From Acarospora socialis (Eukaryota > Ascomycota > Lecanoromycetes > Acarosporales > Acarosporaceae), in contig JAMYGW020000002.1 in assembly GCA_025617375.2 (NCBI GenBank), forward strand, positions 3,162,001-3,226,000: a stretch of 64,000 bases of DNA. The letters run 5' to 3'. A program made the translations under genes and the position numbers. Under the pieces are notes generated by a model. The model ran no database searches. It was not told the DNA's origin and was given only the letters and a program-made list of their open reading frames with translations. Position 1 is the stretch's first letter; each line of letters starts with the position of its first letter. Of this stretch, positions 55,118 through 64,000 are shown in pieces.

Positions 55118-57863
55118 CTAGTACTCACTCAACCGCAACTTCTTCCCAATGCCCGACCTCGACGACTTCGTTTGCGTAGCCGCCTTCTCGCTCGGCTTCG
55201 CGTCTTTGCCTTCCTGACTGGCCTTGAGGGCTTGTAGAAGCATGCCTGCGTCGAAGAAGCCGTCTATATTTTCCAAACCGGGTTTGTCAGGTCAGCCAAT
55301 CTAGAACCAGATGCGGGTTTGCGACAGGCAAAGGGCGTGAGAAAAGATGAAAAAGTGAAACTCACAGCCACCCATCCCATCATCGTCACTATCATCCTTG
55401 TCTTCAACCGGTTCCTCACTCCCCTTCACCGCCTTCCCCCTTCCCATTCCCTTCCGCCTGGTTCCATCCGGCCTCGCCTCGGCCTCCCGCGCACGGCTCG
55501 TCTGCGTAGACGTCGCCTTCCTCTTCGTCTGGCGCAGCAGTTTTCGGATCTCAAGCAGATACGACTCCAGGGCGTCGACGAAACGTTTCGTCTGTCGGTG
55601 CTTGGAGGATGCGCAGACGGAGATGGACTCGTCCTTGATGATGTAACCGATGCCGAAGCCGTCGCCGGAGGTCGGGCCAAAGCCGAAGTGGCGGAGCGAC
55701 GGGTTGCCGCAGTTCGAGGTCGAGAGAATGGTGTTGTTGATCTTGTCCCACCCCGGGTCGGCGAAGATAGCGGGCATCTGGTGGGTGTGTTGCGCTGCTT
55801 GGTGGCGGCCGTCGGGCGAGCCGGACGCCGCTGAGCTAGCGTCGACCGACACGAGCGTTTCGCCGTTCGAGGTCGGGGCTCGTTCGGTGGAACCTGCATC
55901 GACGGGGCTGGAGCAGCCGTTGGAGCTGAAGCCGTTGCTACTGGCTGCTTCGGCGCCATCGTCGTCGAGTGCCCGTTGCCAGACGCTGAAGAGCGCGTAC
56001 AGGTGTCGATCGTGGCCTTGTGCTTTCGCGCAGTCCTTGGTGATGGCGGTATGCTTCTGCGTAGCTTTCCTCAACGCCTCAACCTTTTCATGAGCGGGAT
56101 TCTCGCCCCAGAAGGTCCTCACAAACTCAGCTGACTCGACCGTTACGGACTTGATAGCTTCTGTCCGCCCATGCATGAATGTTTTGGTCATCGCCGGCTC
56201 GTACGTGCATTCGACTCTACCGTAAAGACCATAGTAGGCTGCTTGAAAGGCCATCTGCACGTAAGCGTCCGGAGAGAAGCCCATCGACGTCATAAAATTC
56301 TTGCCATAACTTCTAAATTCTAGAACCTCGAATTCGTTCTGCTGGATCAAGTCCGCCAGTCGTGTTTCTGCGAAGCGCAGGGCGGTACTCAGCTCGGGAT
56401 GCATGTCCCACTCCAGCTTGTGCGGGGTTGTGCTAACATCCCCAAAGCTGCTCGGATCCCTCTTCGCAGGGTCAGGACTGGTGGACGCCCACAAGCTTGG
56501 GGCTTCTCCATTGATACTCTTCGCGAAGCGCAAGATTGTATCTGTGTAGACATCACTGGCCATTCGCAGAACAGTGTGCCCATCAACACCAGTATGCTCG
56601 AAGTTGATGCCTGCACTGCCGTTTTGACAAACGATAATCTGCATCTTGTCATACCATCGGTTGGTGCAGGTTCCGATCTGTACACCCTTCACCACTTCAT
56701 TCGTACCACACAGCATGTTTGTGCACAGCTGTGCGGTAGTTTGTGGCTCGGTGTAATCCAAGCAGAGAATGAACAGTGAAGAGTCCACAATACCAAGGCA
56801 ATCAGCGTTATTGGAGCCCTCATCCCTTGTCAAGACCTCTCGCAGACCCGCCCACACCTTTCGATTCTCTGTACTCAGAACACCGAGAGCGCCCTTCGCG
56901 GCTTCGTGAATCGGTGTTTGTTCGGCATCATCAACGATGACCTGTAGGTTTATTGCCAAGTCTTTTTCCGTCATGATGAGATCCGAATTATCATCCAATA
57001 CGTCGAACCAATAAAACTGACCACGGCAGAGGACCACCATGTGCTTCGCCTCCGGGTCTTGTGCGATCTGACAGCCATTCTCGGTCGGGACTCGAGCGGT
57101 GCCGAAAAGACGGGAATACTGATACATACATAATGGAGTGCCCTTAAGTGTATCTGGCGGTAGTTCCTCTTTTCGGACGGCGCGGACGAACGATAGGGCT
57201 GAAACCACTAGTGACGCTGCACGGTTGACCTGATTGTTCCGCGCAGGCGTAGGGTCATCTTCGAGCAGGAAGAAGGGGTTGAGGTTCAGGACGACAGCTT
57301 CAGGCGATTCAGTCTAAATGTAAACCAGTGAAGTAGAAGCACTACTTACGGTTGTCAAAGTTCAAATAGGAGTCATACCCTGTGACAGGTCAGCTAATGT
57401 TCCCTAATTCTGGCAGTCTACTACGACGCCTGTCGCTGCACCAGCCACATCTGATGCTCGGTTCTCGAGTTTACTTACAAAACTGTTCGATGTAGCTAGT
57501 CTTTCCCGTAGCATACTTTTTGAGCTTCTCCTGCAATTCCGGTCCTTCTGATCGAAGAAACTCGTCCACAGCCGCCTTAGTGTCTGCATGTTCGCGGGTA
57601 GTCTGTAATGGCTTCAGCGCCTGTAAGTATTTCTTGCACGAACCCTCGAGGTCCGGTATAGGCAGTTTAGGCAGCTTGTCCTCTGCCGCGAATGTTATAC
57701 CCGGGCTGATCTTCGGTTTGTCTGAGGACATAGGATGCTGTGCGGATTTGGAGAAAGAATTCATTGTATTGGCAGGGGAAGAATCGGGCCCGGACTTCTG
57801 CCGTTGAGTGGCGGCGAGGGACTCGTTGAGGGAACCTGGCATGGTGAACTTGCGGGCTGTCAT
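55118..57863 (-). CDS. Carnitine O-acetyltransferase, long Yat2/FacC-like form
   Basis: Moves acetyl groups between CoA and carnitine, needed for acetate and fatty-acid use. Exons 57863-57479, 57379-57350 (30 nt), 57297-55366 and 55263-55118; 830 residues, phases consistent. Early family parts: PKLPIPDLEGSCKKYLQALK and, across two junctions, EQFWYDSYLNFDNPVVLNLN with PFFLLEDDPTPARNNQ. Catalytic histidine near residue 372 in INFEHTGVDGHTVLR. Then YDKMQIIVCQNGSAG, YVQMAFQAAYYGLYG and STSNCGNPSLRHFGFGPTSG with GDGFGIGYIIKD. The tail after about residue 720 is basic then acidic (EEPVEDKDDSDDD) and ends GIGKKLRLSEY. The length and extended C-terminus fit the cytosolic Yat2/FacC type rather than the shorter peroxisomal/mitochondrial enzyme; no targeting peptide is evident. 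Confidence 0.92.
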
Positions 57864-59360
57864 GATGAAGATGGGTTAGTTAAGCGTAGACTGACGATAT
57901 AAAGGTCGGTATTGAAAGTAGGCGCAAGGCACTGCGGTAAAAGTAATGACAGTCCTGAAAGCAGTAAAGAGGCATGAGGTGCTTCGGTATTCGAAGCGTG
58001 GAAGAGCTTTGGAGGTTTGTCTGTATAGCGGGCAGTAAAACAAGGCACAGTGGCTGCCAGCAGAAAGGTGGGGTAGGGCCCGCGGCTCAACTGCGGTTCA
58101 GTATGTGCAGTGAATGGATCTCAAGGCCCTCAAATATCGGGAAGATGTACTCGTTGGCTACATAGGTTTGGTCGCCCATAGCCGGCCCAGCGAAAAAGAA
58201 AACGGACGGGCCACGAACCTCTCAACCGAAGCGGAGATTCTGTTCCGGCTTAGCTCCAACTGCACCAATAACTCCCTCGCTTTTATATTCCTCCGTAAGA
58301 ATAGTGGAAACGGTGGTCGGGGTCTCGTTGACCGAATGCGGTTCCAATTACCGGCGGATAGTAGACGGGTGTTTAACGGCCAGATGGAAACTTCGGAAGA
58401 CCTGATAAATAAGAGGATTGTTGATGTAGGGTATGCTTTCCTGAGTCTTCGTATATGGGTGTTGAATACGGACGAGAGGGTAGGTGATCGTGAGGAGACG
58501 GGTGATAGGATGCGAAGCTGGGGGCGTGACGTGAGTGGGGTGCTACCCCAGCTTTTTGTAAGATATGACAATCGCACGTGGATGGGGAGGCGGTTGTTAT
58601 ATAAAAGTCAGGGCTCAAGCCGACCATCACCAGTCTCAAGCTAGGTTTGTACTCTCTATTCTGGACCATTCATGATGATTGGATCTACTGAGATGTTCCA
58701 TGGAGACATTAATAAAGATTTTTATTTGCTGTTGTTGTTTTGCATCCCCATCACGGCGCACCGGAGCTTTTAGAGAGTGGGGTAAGCTAGGTTAAGGTTC
58801 AAAGGCGGATCTCCCGTTCTAGAGCCAGGCAGGCGGGAATCTGATGACTAAGCACCAGCTTTATTTACGACGAGGGCTAGCTTTGTGCCTCGATTCCGCC
58901 GCTGCACTTGCATCCGACCATGGTACGTATTAAGTCACTTAAGGGTCATGATTTGGAAGATCGGTTCTAGCAAATACGAACAGTGGTTCTCAGGCTTTCC
59001 CAGGAGGTCGTCTTGGTCCTCAAGTCCGTCGGCTTTTGGATGCATTACTCTAGGTCGAATCTACCTAGAATAGGCGATACTAAGTAAGGAAGTGGGCTAC
59101 TTGCCCTTCTGGAAAATGTTAGTAGCGACTCTTCGTAAGTATCCTTTTCAGTTGTAAACTTACTGAACTACGGGTGGCTTGACACGGGCCCTTCCTGTGC
59201 ATCTTGGTTAACCGCATCAGATGGGCGCGATGTCCAACAAGAAAGTTGTTTGGTATGGACTCCCTATCTTCAAGTAAGTGAAGGTATGCTAAAGCATGCT
59301 GCAAATCGAGCACCCAATTCGAGTAAAGGCGCCTGCTGCGGTCTCGACAACGAATTGATT
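57864..59360. other. Intergenic, no gene seen
   Basis: About 1.5 kb holding the carnitine acetyltransferase promoter and WD40 gene 3' end. A minus-strand frame near 58158-58577 has no domain and looks fortuitous. Confidence 0.45.
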
Positions 59361-60685
59361 CTATTCACTATCATCCATCAGTTCCGCAAGTTCCCGCTCC
59401 TCCTCCGCCGTCATCAGGGATGGTTTCGCCGGCTGCATTTTCTCTTCCACAAGACCCTCCCTCGCTTTCTCAGCCTCTGCTACTGCCTTGCGCAGGTCTT
59501 CCGGCTTCAGTGACCATTTCCGTATAGTGGCATCGATTGATACGCTTACGACTGTGTGGTCCAACAATAGTAATCCAGTGACTTCCTCATAATGGCCTGA
59601 GAATGTATGGTGGAGCGCTCCAGTCTTCAATGCCGTGGAAGTCAGCAACTCGTTGCATAGTGTAATTGAAGACATGATCACGTACAGCACGGTTCCAAAC
59701 CCTCACATGCTCATCCCTACAGGCAGTGACCACCCATCCCCCTCGATCATCCACAACTACATCTCTCACAAAGTCAGGATGTGTAAGGACGGTGTCAGCT
59801 TTCCATGCCCTTCCCCTGCTGAGACACTTCACAGTCCCATCTGCAGATGCGGTCCACAGATCGTCGTCTGCATCGAAGAATAACTTGTAAACACTAGTTT
59901 CGTGTTCTATAATCGGTTGTGCTTGCAATTCTTCAACAGATTGCTCGTGGCTGATGGTCCACCGCTTGATCTCCCGATCACTGCTCGCACTGAAGACCGT
60001 CACAGAACTTGAAGCTGTAGTGTAAGATGTGGGATCGACCATTAGGTCCTGGATTGCCCCTTTGTGGCCTTTGAGAGTGTGTAGTTTCTTTCGACTTCCA
60101 ATATCCCAGACGATAATGCTCGCGTCAGCGCCTCCGGAGATGAGAAGGGCCCTGTGATCGAGTAATACACAGACAACCGTCTTGACAAAGTCTGTGTGGC
60201 CGACATATCTGTGCCACGGTTCCCGGGTGGAGGTGTCCCAGCTCCAAATAGTCTTGTCCCAACACCCAGCAAAGAGTGTCCGGCCATCAGGGCTTATTGC
60301 AACACTAGTGACAGGACTGGTGGGACCGCGATACACATGCATCTTGTCACCTGTCTATGTTCCCTTCACTGTCAGTGGGCACCTTCGGGGAACGTATTGG
60401 TTATTCTAACGGAGGCGGAGTCTCACCCACTTCAAGCACTACCCTCCTGACTGTTCCCGCGCTCTCTGCGACGTAGATTCGACCGTCATCAGTGGGATCT
60501 GCAATAACCGCAAGTATCTTGGACTGAAGGCGGATTGGGGCGCCATGCGTGTTCTTGGATTTGATGGCCTTCCGGTTGATCTCTTCGATAGATGTACTAC
60601 ACTGTGTCAATACGAGGGGTAAAATACACTATGGAAGTACCCACGTTGTCTGAAAGAAGCGATCTGCGTCTGAAGCTTGTGGCAT
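59361..60685 (-). CDS. WD40-repeat protein
   Basis: Single-domain beta-propeller scaffold; partner unknown. Exons 60685-60641, 60601-60427, 60350-59686 and 59624-59361, 382 residues, phases consistent. The start MPQASDADRFFQTTW joins CSTSIEEINRKAIKSKN. Repeat signatures include SPVTSVAISPDGRTLFAGCW with DKTIWSWD, LISGGADASIIVWDIGSRKK, LKGHKGAIQDLM, SASSDREIKRWTI, DEHVRVWNRATGALHHTFSG and VSIDATIRKWSL, about six to seven blades. The C-terminus is a charged helix (EDLRKAVAEAEKAREGLVEE) then ELAELMDDSE. The intron 59685-59625 was placed to give RVWNRATGALHHTFSGH. Conserved in fungi but I cannot name the orthologue. Confidence 0.88.
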
Positions 60686-61257
60686 TGTACTGAGGGCAAG
60701 TGGTGGGGAGTAGGAAGTCGAGCGCGGTGTCGAGGCCTTATCGATAAGCTGGTGGAAAAACAACTGGGCGTTCAAAACATGTGAATGAACAGCAGAGCCT
60801 GGTGAAGATGTTTCAATATTTGGACCCGGAATTTCAGTCAAGTCAGAAACTCTGCAATCTATTATCACTATGGCAGAAATTGTCCTAGGGCTGACTTGGC
60901 CTTTCTGAGCATGCCTGATAAAGTCTTTACAGCCGCATGATAACTACACTAGCTCCCAAGCCCGTCCTAACACTGCAACGTTTCCGGACTGTAACAGCTA
61001 AGAGGCTAAGGAAATTCTCTAGGATATCAAGTCTTTCTGCAGGCTGCATATTAATTTAGAGATTTACGCGCTAGCCCTAACCCCGATCTTTCCCAGGACG
61101 ACCATTTTCCAAACCGCTGCAGGATTTTCGCAAGACTCAGATGAGGCTTCACCTCATCATCTCCAATGTTGTTTGCCATAGACCCCTCTGGCCCAGGTCG
61201 TTCCTTGGAGGTATCCAACAGTCACGTCTTAACATATAGATCGTATTCACGATGCAC
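60686..61257. other. Upstream of the WD40 gene, no gene seen
   Basis: About 0.57 kb; presumably the WD40 promoter. Nothing recognised. Confidence 0.4.
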
Positions 61258-61535
61258 AAGAGCAGGAATGGCTAACGACCTGCAACAAGTGAAATGCAGT
61301 ACGGAGTGAAGTTGCTGTGGCCTGCAATGGTAGTGAAGCTAAAACAGTAAAAGCTTGACAAAGGTACACGTCCAGGTCACTATGTTCGGCCATATATGAT
61401 ATTGCTCTTCTTGCTTCCATATCACCATGATCGCGTTACAAGCCAAATCCATCACAATACCGCTCCCAGTCTCGCACTCTCCCAAACTAAACTGCTGGCC
61501 AGTGAACCAAGCCAGATCCCATACCACGTTCCACC

Positions 61536-61775
61536 ATGGTTTCAAACACGGTAGGAACCAGTATCCTCGTTGACGATGTATCGCACTGACCTGACAAACA
61601 GGCTACCGTCGCAATAGTCGCCGTTGTCGTTGTGTTTCTAGTATTGCTTAGTGCTGTGCTGATTTTCTGTTGCGGGGTTGAACTGCGGTATCGATGTCGG
61701 GACTATCTCAGTCTGCGATGTAGCTGTATGGAAGCTCCGTGCGATGCTTGTTCTGCGTGGATGGGTCACAGTTAG
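61536..61775 (+). CDS. 62-residue single-span cysteine-rich microprotein, copy 1
   Basis: Family not recognised. Exon 1 is 61536-61550 (ATG plus four codons, M-V-S-N-T), intron 61551-61601 (GTAGGA..AACAG), exon 2 is 61602-61775. The product is 62 residues: a membrane span of about 20 hydrophobic residues (VAIVAVVVVFLVLLSAVLIF) right after a six-residue N-terminus, then CC, then a basic/aromatic cysteine-rich tail ELRYRCRDYLSLRCSC followed by APCDACSAWMGHS. The tail has seven cysteines counting the pair at the membrane. The evidence that it is real is the paralogue 0.6 kb away, which keeps the same exon phase, length, C positions and end motif. Orientation and role are unknown; a small membrane-anchored or metal/palmitoyl-type protein is possible. 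Confidence 0.75.
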
Positions 61776-62148
61776 AGATTCCCATCGGTCGACTGCTGTG
61801 TATGTATATCAAGGCTAAGCAAAAGAGTGAACGACCCGCAACAGGTGAATGACCCGCAACAGGTGAATGCAGTGGCGGAGTGAAGCTGCTGTAGCCCAAA
61901 CACAGTGAAACGCGGCTCAATCGTTATTCGTACTCCTCTGTGGTGTAGTGAAAGCAGAACAGTGAAGGGTTGGCAGAGGTCCCCGTCCGGGTCACGAAGT
62001 TCGGTTATCATATATATGGCTGTTCCTCCAACCCGGGGCCATGATGATCCCGTTCAGACCAAGACCAAGTCCCACCACTCCCAATACTCCACTTCCTCGA
62101 GCAACACTGCTGGTCAGTGAGTGGACCACTTCCGTAACCCGCTTCACC

Positions 62149-62392
62149 ATGGCCTCCGACACAGTAAGAACCTCACACCCACCCACTTTCAGAAACACGG
62201 GACTGATATTACAAACAGGCCGCTGTCGCCATAGTCGCAGTTGTCATCGGGGTTATCGTTTTGCTGAGTGGCGTGCTGGCCTGCTGCTGCGCAACTGAAT
62301 TGCGATACAGATGTCAAGACCACGTCAGCCTCCGATGCAGAATCGTGAAGCGTCCATGCGATGCTTGTTCTGAGTGGATGGGCCACTATTAG
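62149..62392 (+). CDS. 62-residue single-span cysteine-rich microprotein, copy 2
   Basis: Paralogue of the gene at 61536. Exon 1 is 62149-62163 (M-A-S-D-T), intron 62164-62218 (GTAAGA..AACAG), exon 2 is 62219-62392; again exactly 62 residues. The span VAIVAVVIGVIVLLSGVLAC is followed by CC and the tail ELRYRCQDHVSLRCRI with RPCDACSEWMGHY. Comparing the two copies, changes in the tail spare ELRYRC, SLRC, PCDACS and WMGH, and the differences in the span are conservative, which looks like purifying selection on both. The gene is smaller than usual annotation cut-offs because neither exon alone makes a long frame from an ATG. Confidence 0.77.
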
Positions 62393-62730
62393 GAAGACAT
62401 CTCTGGCCGAGTGCCGTGGATTCCAGGCTAGAAAGGGCTGTTCTGTACGCGAGGAATTTAGTGTCTGAGAGGAAACAAAACTGGATGGTGCAACATAAGC
62501 TGTAAAGAGTAACGGCGGGGTAGAGTTCAAGTTGAGGAGAGCCTGCGGGGGGGTGTGTTAGCCTTTGCATCTGTGGTAGTGAATAGAAGGGAGGGTGAGT
62601 CGGGTCACCTCGAAGTATGGATGAGACGTCCATACCAGATGAACACCATCACTTGCAATCACTTGCCATTCGAAGTTCATCAGTCAAGCTGAGGCCAACA
62701 TCTCCATAGCGATTGACTTCTTTGTTCAAA
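62393..62730. other. Intergenic, no gene seen
   Basis: About 0.34 kb between microprotein copy 2 and the SPYTP gene. Confidence 0.4.
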
Positions 62731-63671
62731 ATGGATGGATCACAAATAAGCCCATCCTATCCGTCCATAGGTTCAAGCACTCATGCAATGGATACGACGC
62801 CGACACTGGAGAGGGTATGATCCACCTTGTACACACCTACAGTTCGTTAGTAATGATAAGATAGGGTCGTACTCCGATGACTTTACCTCCTGCATCGACG
62901 ACCACGATACCTCTGGTGCGATTGGCCTTGGAGGTCTTCTCCTATTCTCCAACACCATACACTCCGTCGCCATACACGCCGTCTCCTTACACACCCTCAC
63001 CGTACAGTCAATCTCCCTATACGCTCTCTCCATACACGCCCTCGCCATACACTCTATCTCCGTACACGCCTTCACCATATACACCATCACCGTATACGAT
63101 GTCTCCATACACGCCGTCCCCATACACTCCGTCTCCATACACTCCGTCTCCATACACTCCGTCCCCATACACTCCATCCTCAGATACAGCATCTCCACAT
63201 ACCTTGTCTTCGAACACTGTTGCTCCAGACACTTCATCTTTGTCGAGTACACCTGGGATACCGGGAACGAGTACCTCCAACTCTGAAAGGCCAAGTCCCT
63301 CGGCTGGACCAGGCTTCCCCTCGAGTCAAGGTCTGCGAGAGACAAGCAAGTCATCATCTTCCACTTCCATGGGTTTACTTCCACTCTCGCGCCTATCTGC
63401 ATCTCAGCCACTGTCGTCTCTGAGTTCTTCGATCTCAGTAGTCGGGTATCCCTCGGACTCGCTTCCGCCTCCGATCACATCAACAACCCTCGATCCCGCC
63501 GCTCCCACTAATCGGAGTGTCTATTCGGTTCCACAAACGAACGACTCTGGCACCCACACTGTCGTTGGCGTTATTGTGGCCATAACAGTGACGGTTTTCA
63601 TCCTGACTGCTTTGTTCTTCTGTAAGCATGCCTTCCGCATGCCTGTACTTCAACCCAAAGAGTCTAGCTAA
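62731..63671 (+). CDS. Single-span membrane protein with SPYTP tandem repeats
   Basis: Not a named family. Exons 62731-62814 and 62865-63671, 296 residues in phase; the start MDGSQISPSYPSIGSS has no signal peptide, and splicing joins PTLER to GRTPMTLPPAS. About residues 58-135 are a tandem array of the pentapeptide S-P-Y-T-P with variants (SPYSQ, SPYTL, SPYTM), roughly 16-19 units, encoded by a 15-nt DNA repeat. A Ser/Thr/Pro-rich region follows (about 136-250), then one membrane span HTVVGVIVAITVTVFILTAL and a short basic tail FFCKHAFRMPVLQPKESS. The layout suggests a type of surface-exposed, O-glycosylated stalk. The tyrosine spacing superficially recalls the Pol II CTD, which I regard as coincidence. 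Confidence 0.72.
62945..63185. repeat. 15-nt tandem repeat array encoding SPYTP
   Basis: Units of the type TCTCCATACACTCCG, about 16, some variant. All frames of this array lack stops, so long open frames appear on both strands. Confidence 0.9.
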
Positions 63672-64000
63672 TTCGATAAAAGGGCGGCGCTCGAGGTTAA
63701 GATCAACTTCAAGGCGTTTGAGTTGGCGGTCGTCTCTGTCAAGTCACCCTGCGAGATGGATCTAGAATCCGGGTAGTAGTGAGGGAACCACTGAGAATCA
63801 TGATGCTACATTGTAAGGTTAGCAGAGCTATAACAGGACAAACTCGATGGGCTGCGTTTTGTTAGGTTAAGGGCTGTAGCGGTTAACTGTTAGAGTGCTG
63901 TTTATCAGCATGATTAACGTGTCCTACTCCGAAACTGGCCCACACCAGTGTTAGAGAAGCAGTTTGAGAGGAAATGCAAGTTTGTAACGACTTTATTTCC
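63672..64000. other. Right-edge non-coding stretch
   Basis: No gene recognised; presumably the 3' flank of the SPYTP gene. Confidence 0.4.

Larger units (their letters stand above)
61258..62400 (+). repeat. Tandem duplication of a roughly 0.55-0.6 kb unit, each with a microprotein gene
   Basis: Unit 1 (about 61258-61800) and unit 2 (about 61840-62400) align over upstream sequence, start region, intron and coding exon. Matching upstream landmarks: GCAACAAGTGAAATGCAG against GCAACAGGTGAATGCAG; CAGGTCACTATGTTCGG against CGGGTCACGAAGTTCGG; CTGCTGGCCAGTGA against CTGCTGGTCAGTGA. A further 18-nt direct repeat, GACCCGCAACAGGTGAAT, occurs twice near 61831-61866. Divergence is considerable outside the coding exons, so the duplication is not recent. 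Confidence 0.85.

Noticed and set aside
58158-58577. Open frame of about 139 codons upstream of the carnitine acetyltransferase
   Set aside because: No recognisable domain; basic low-information composition; overlaps other open frames.
62945-63185. Regularly spaced repeats resembling a CRISPR array
   Set aside because: The 15-nt units are contiguous without unique spacers and code for protein in a eukaryotic genome.
62773-63411. Long minus-strand frames antisense to the SPYTP array, with repeated Met-Glu-Cys or Tyr-Gly-Asp-Gly units
   Set aside because: They are by-products of a stop-free 15-nt repeat; the plus-strand frame has an intron, an S/T-rich region and a membrane span.

Overview
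The window is nuclear DNA of a filamentous ascomycete (Pezizomycotina type). The evidence is many short introns (about 45-80 nt, GT..AG, internal CTAAC/CTGAC-like branch sites), compact genes on both strands, and proteins typical of this group: fungal Hsf1, Rad57, a LaeA-like methyltransferase, a DUF7708-NACHT protein and a HeLo/kinase protein. The order or species cannot be named from the sequence alone. Exon boundaries below were worked out by hand from splice consensus, reading phase and remembered family conservation.

Layout. 0-18 kb is conserved core genome: a left-truncated copper amine oxidase, histone H2A.Z, a BTB protein, heat shock factor, CWC27 cyclophilin, RFC subunit 3, ARPC3, Trm6 and Rad57. 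18.7-28.5 kb is accessory: an intron-rich LaeA-like methyltransferase with one unresolved exon junction, then two divergently arranged, decayed signalling genes (HeLo plus kinase-like; kinase plus ankyrin), then an intact HNH-domain gene. 29-33 kb has a CENP-W-like histone-fold gene, an MFS transporter and a small HTH/AT-hook protein. 33.3-36.6 kb shows no gene. 36.6-41 kb has a secreted CAP/PR-1-like protein and an SSP411/DUF255 thioredoxin-like protein.

41-54.7 kb looks like an accessory island. Its left part is about 4 kb of repeats: four different TA-ended inverted-repeat elements, a direct-repeat pair and a CAATAG minisatellite. Its centre is an intact divergent pair, a 1,525-residue DUF7708-NACHT protein with zinc-finger and SANT-like C-terminal regions, and an 851-residue SNF2/Rad5-like ATPase. 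A dispersed repeat with core ACGTTCGA lies on both sides of the island.

55-64 kb holds a Yat2/FacC-type carnitine acetyltransferase, a WD40 protein, two tandem paralogous 62-residue single-membrane-span cysteine-rich microproteins (easily missed because each starts with a five-codon exon), and a membrane protein with a long SPYTP tandem repeat.

How genes fit together. Several core genes serve chromosome maintenance (H2A.Z, CENP-W-like, RFC3, Rad57), but their order looks like ordinary fungal synteny rather than a pathway cluster. The least ordinary parts are the NACHT-SNF2 pair in its repeat-bounded island, the decayed HeLo/kinase pair, and the tandem microproteins beside the SPYTP protein.
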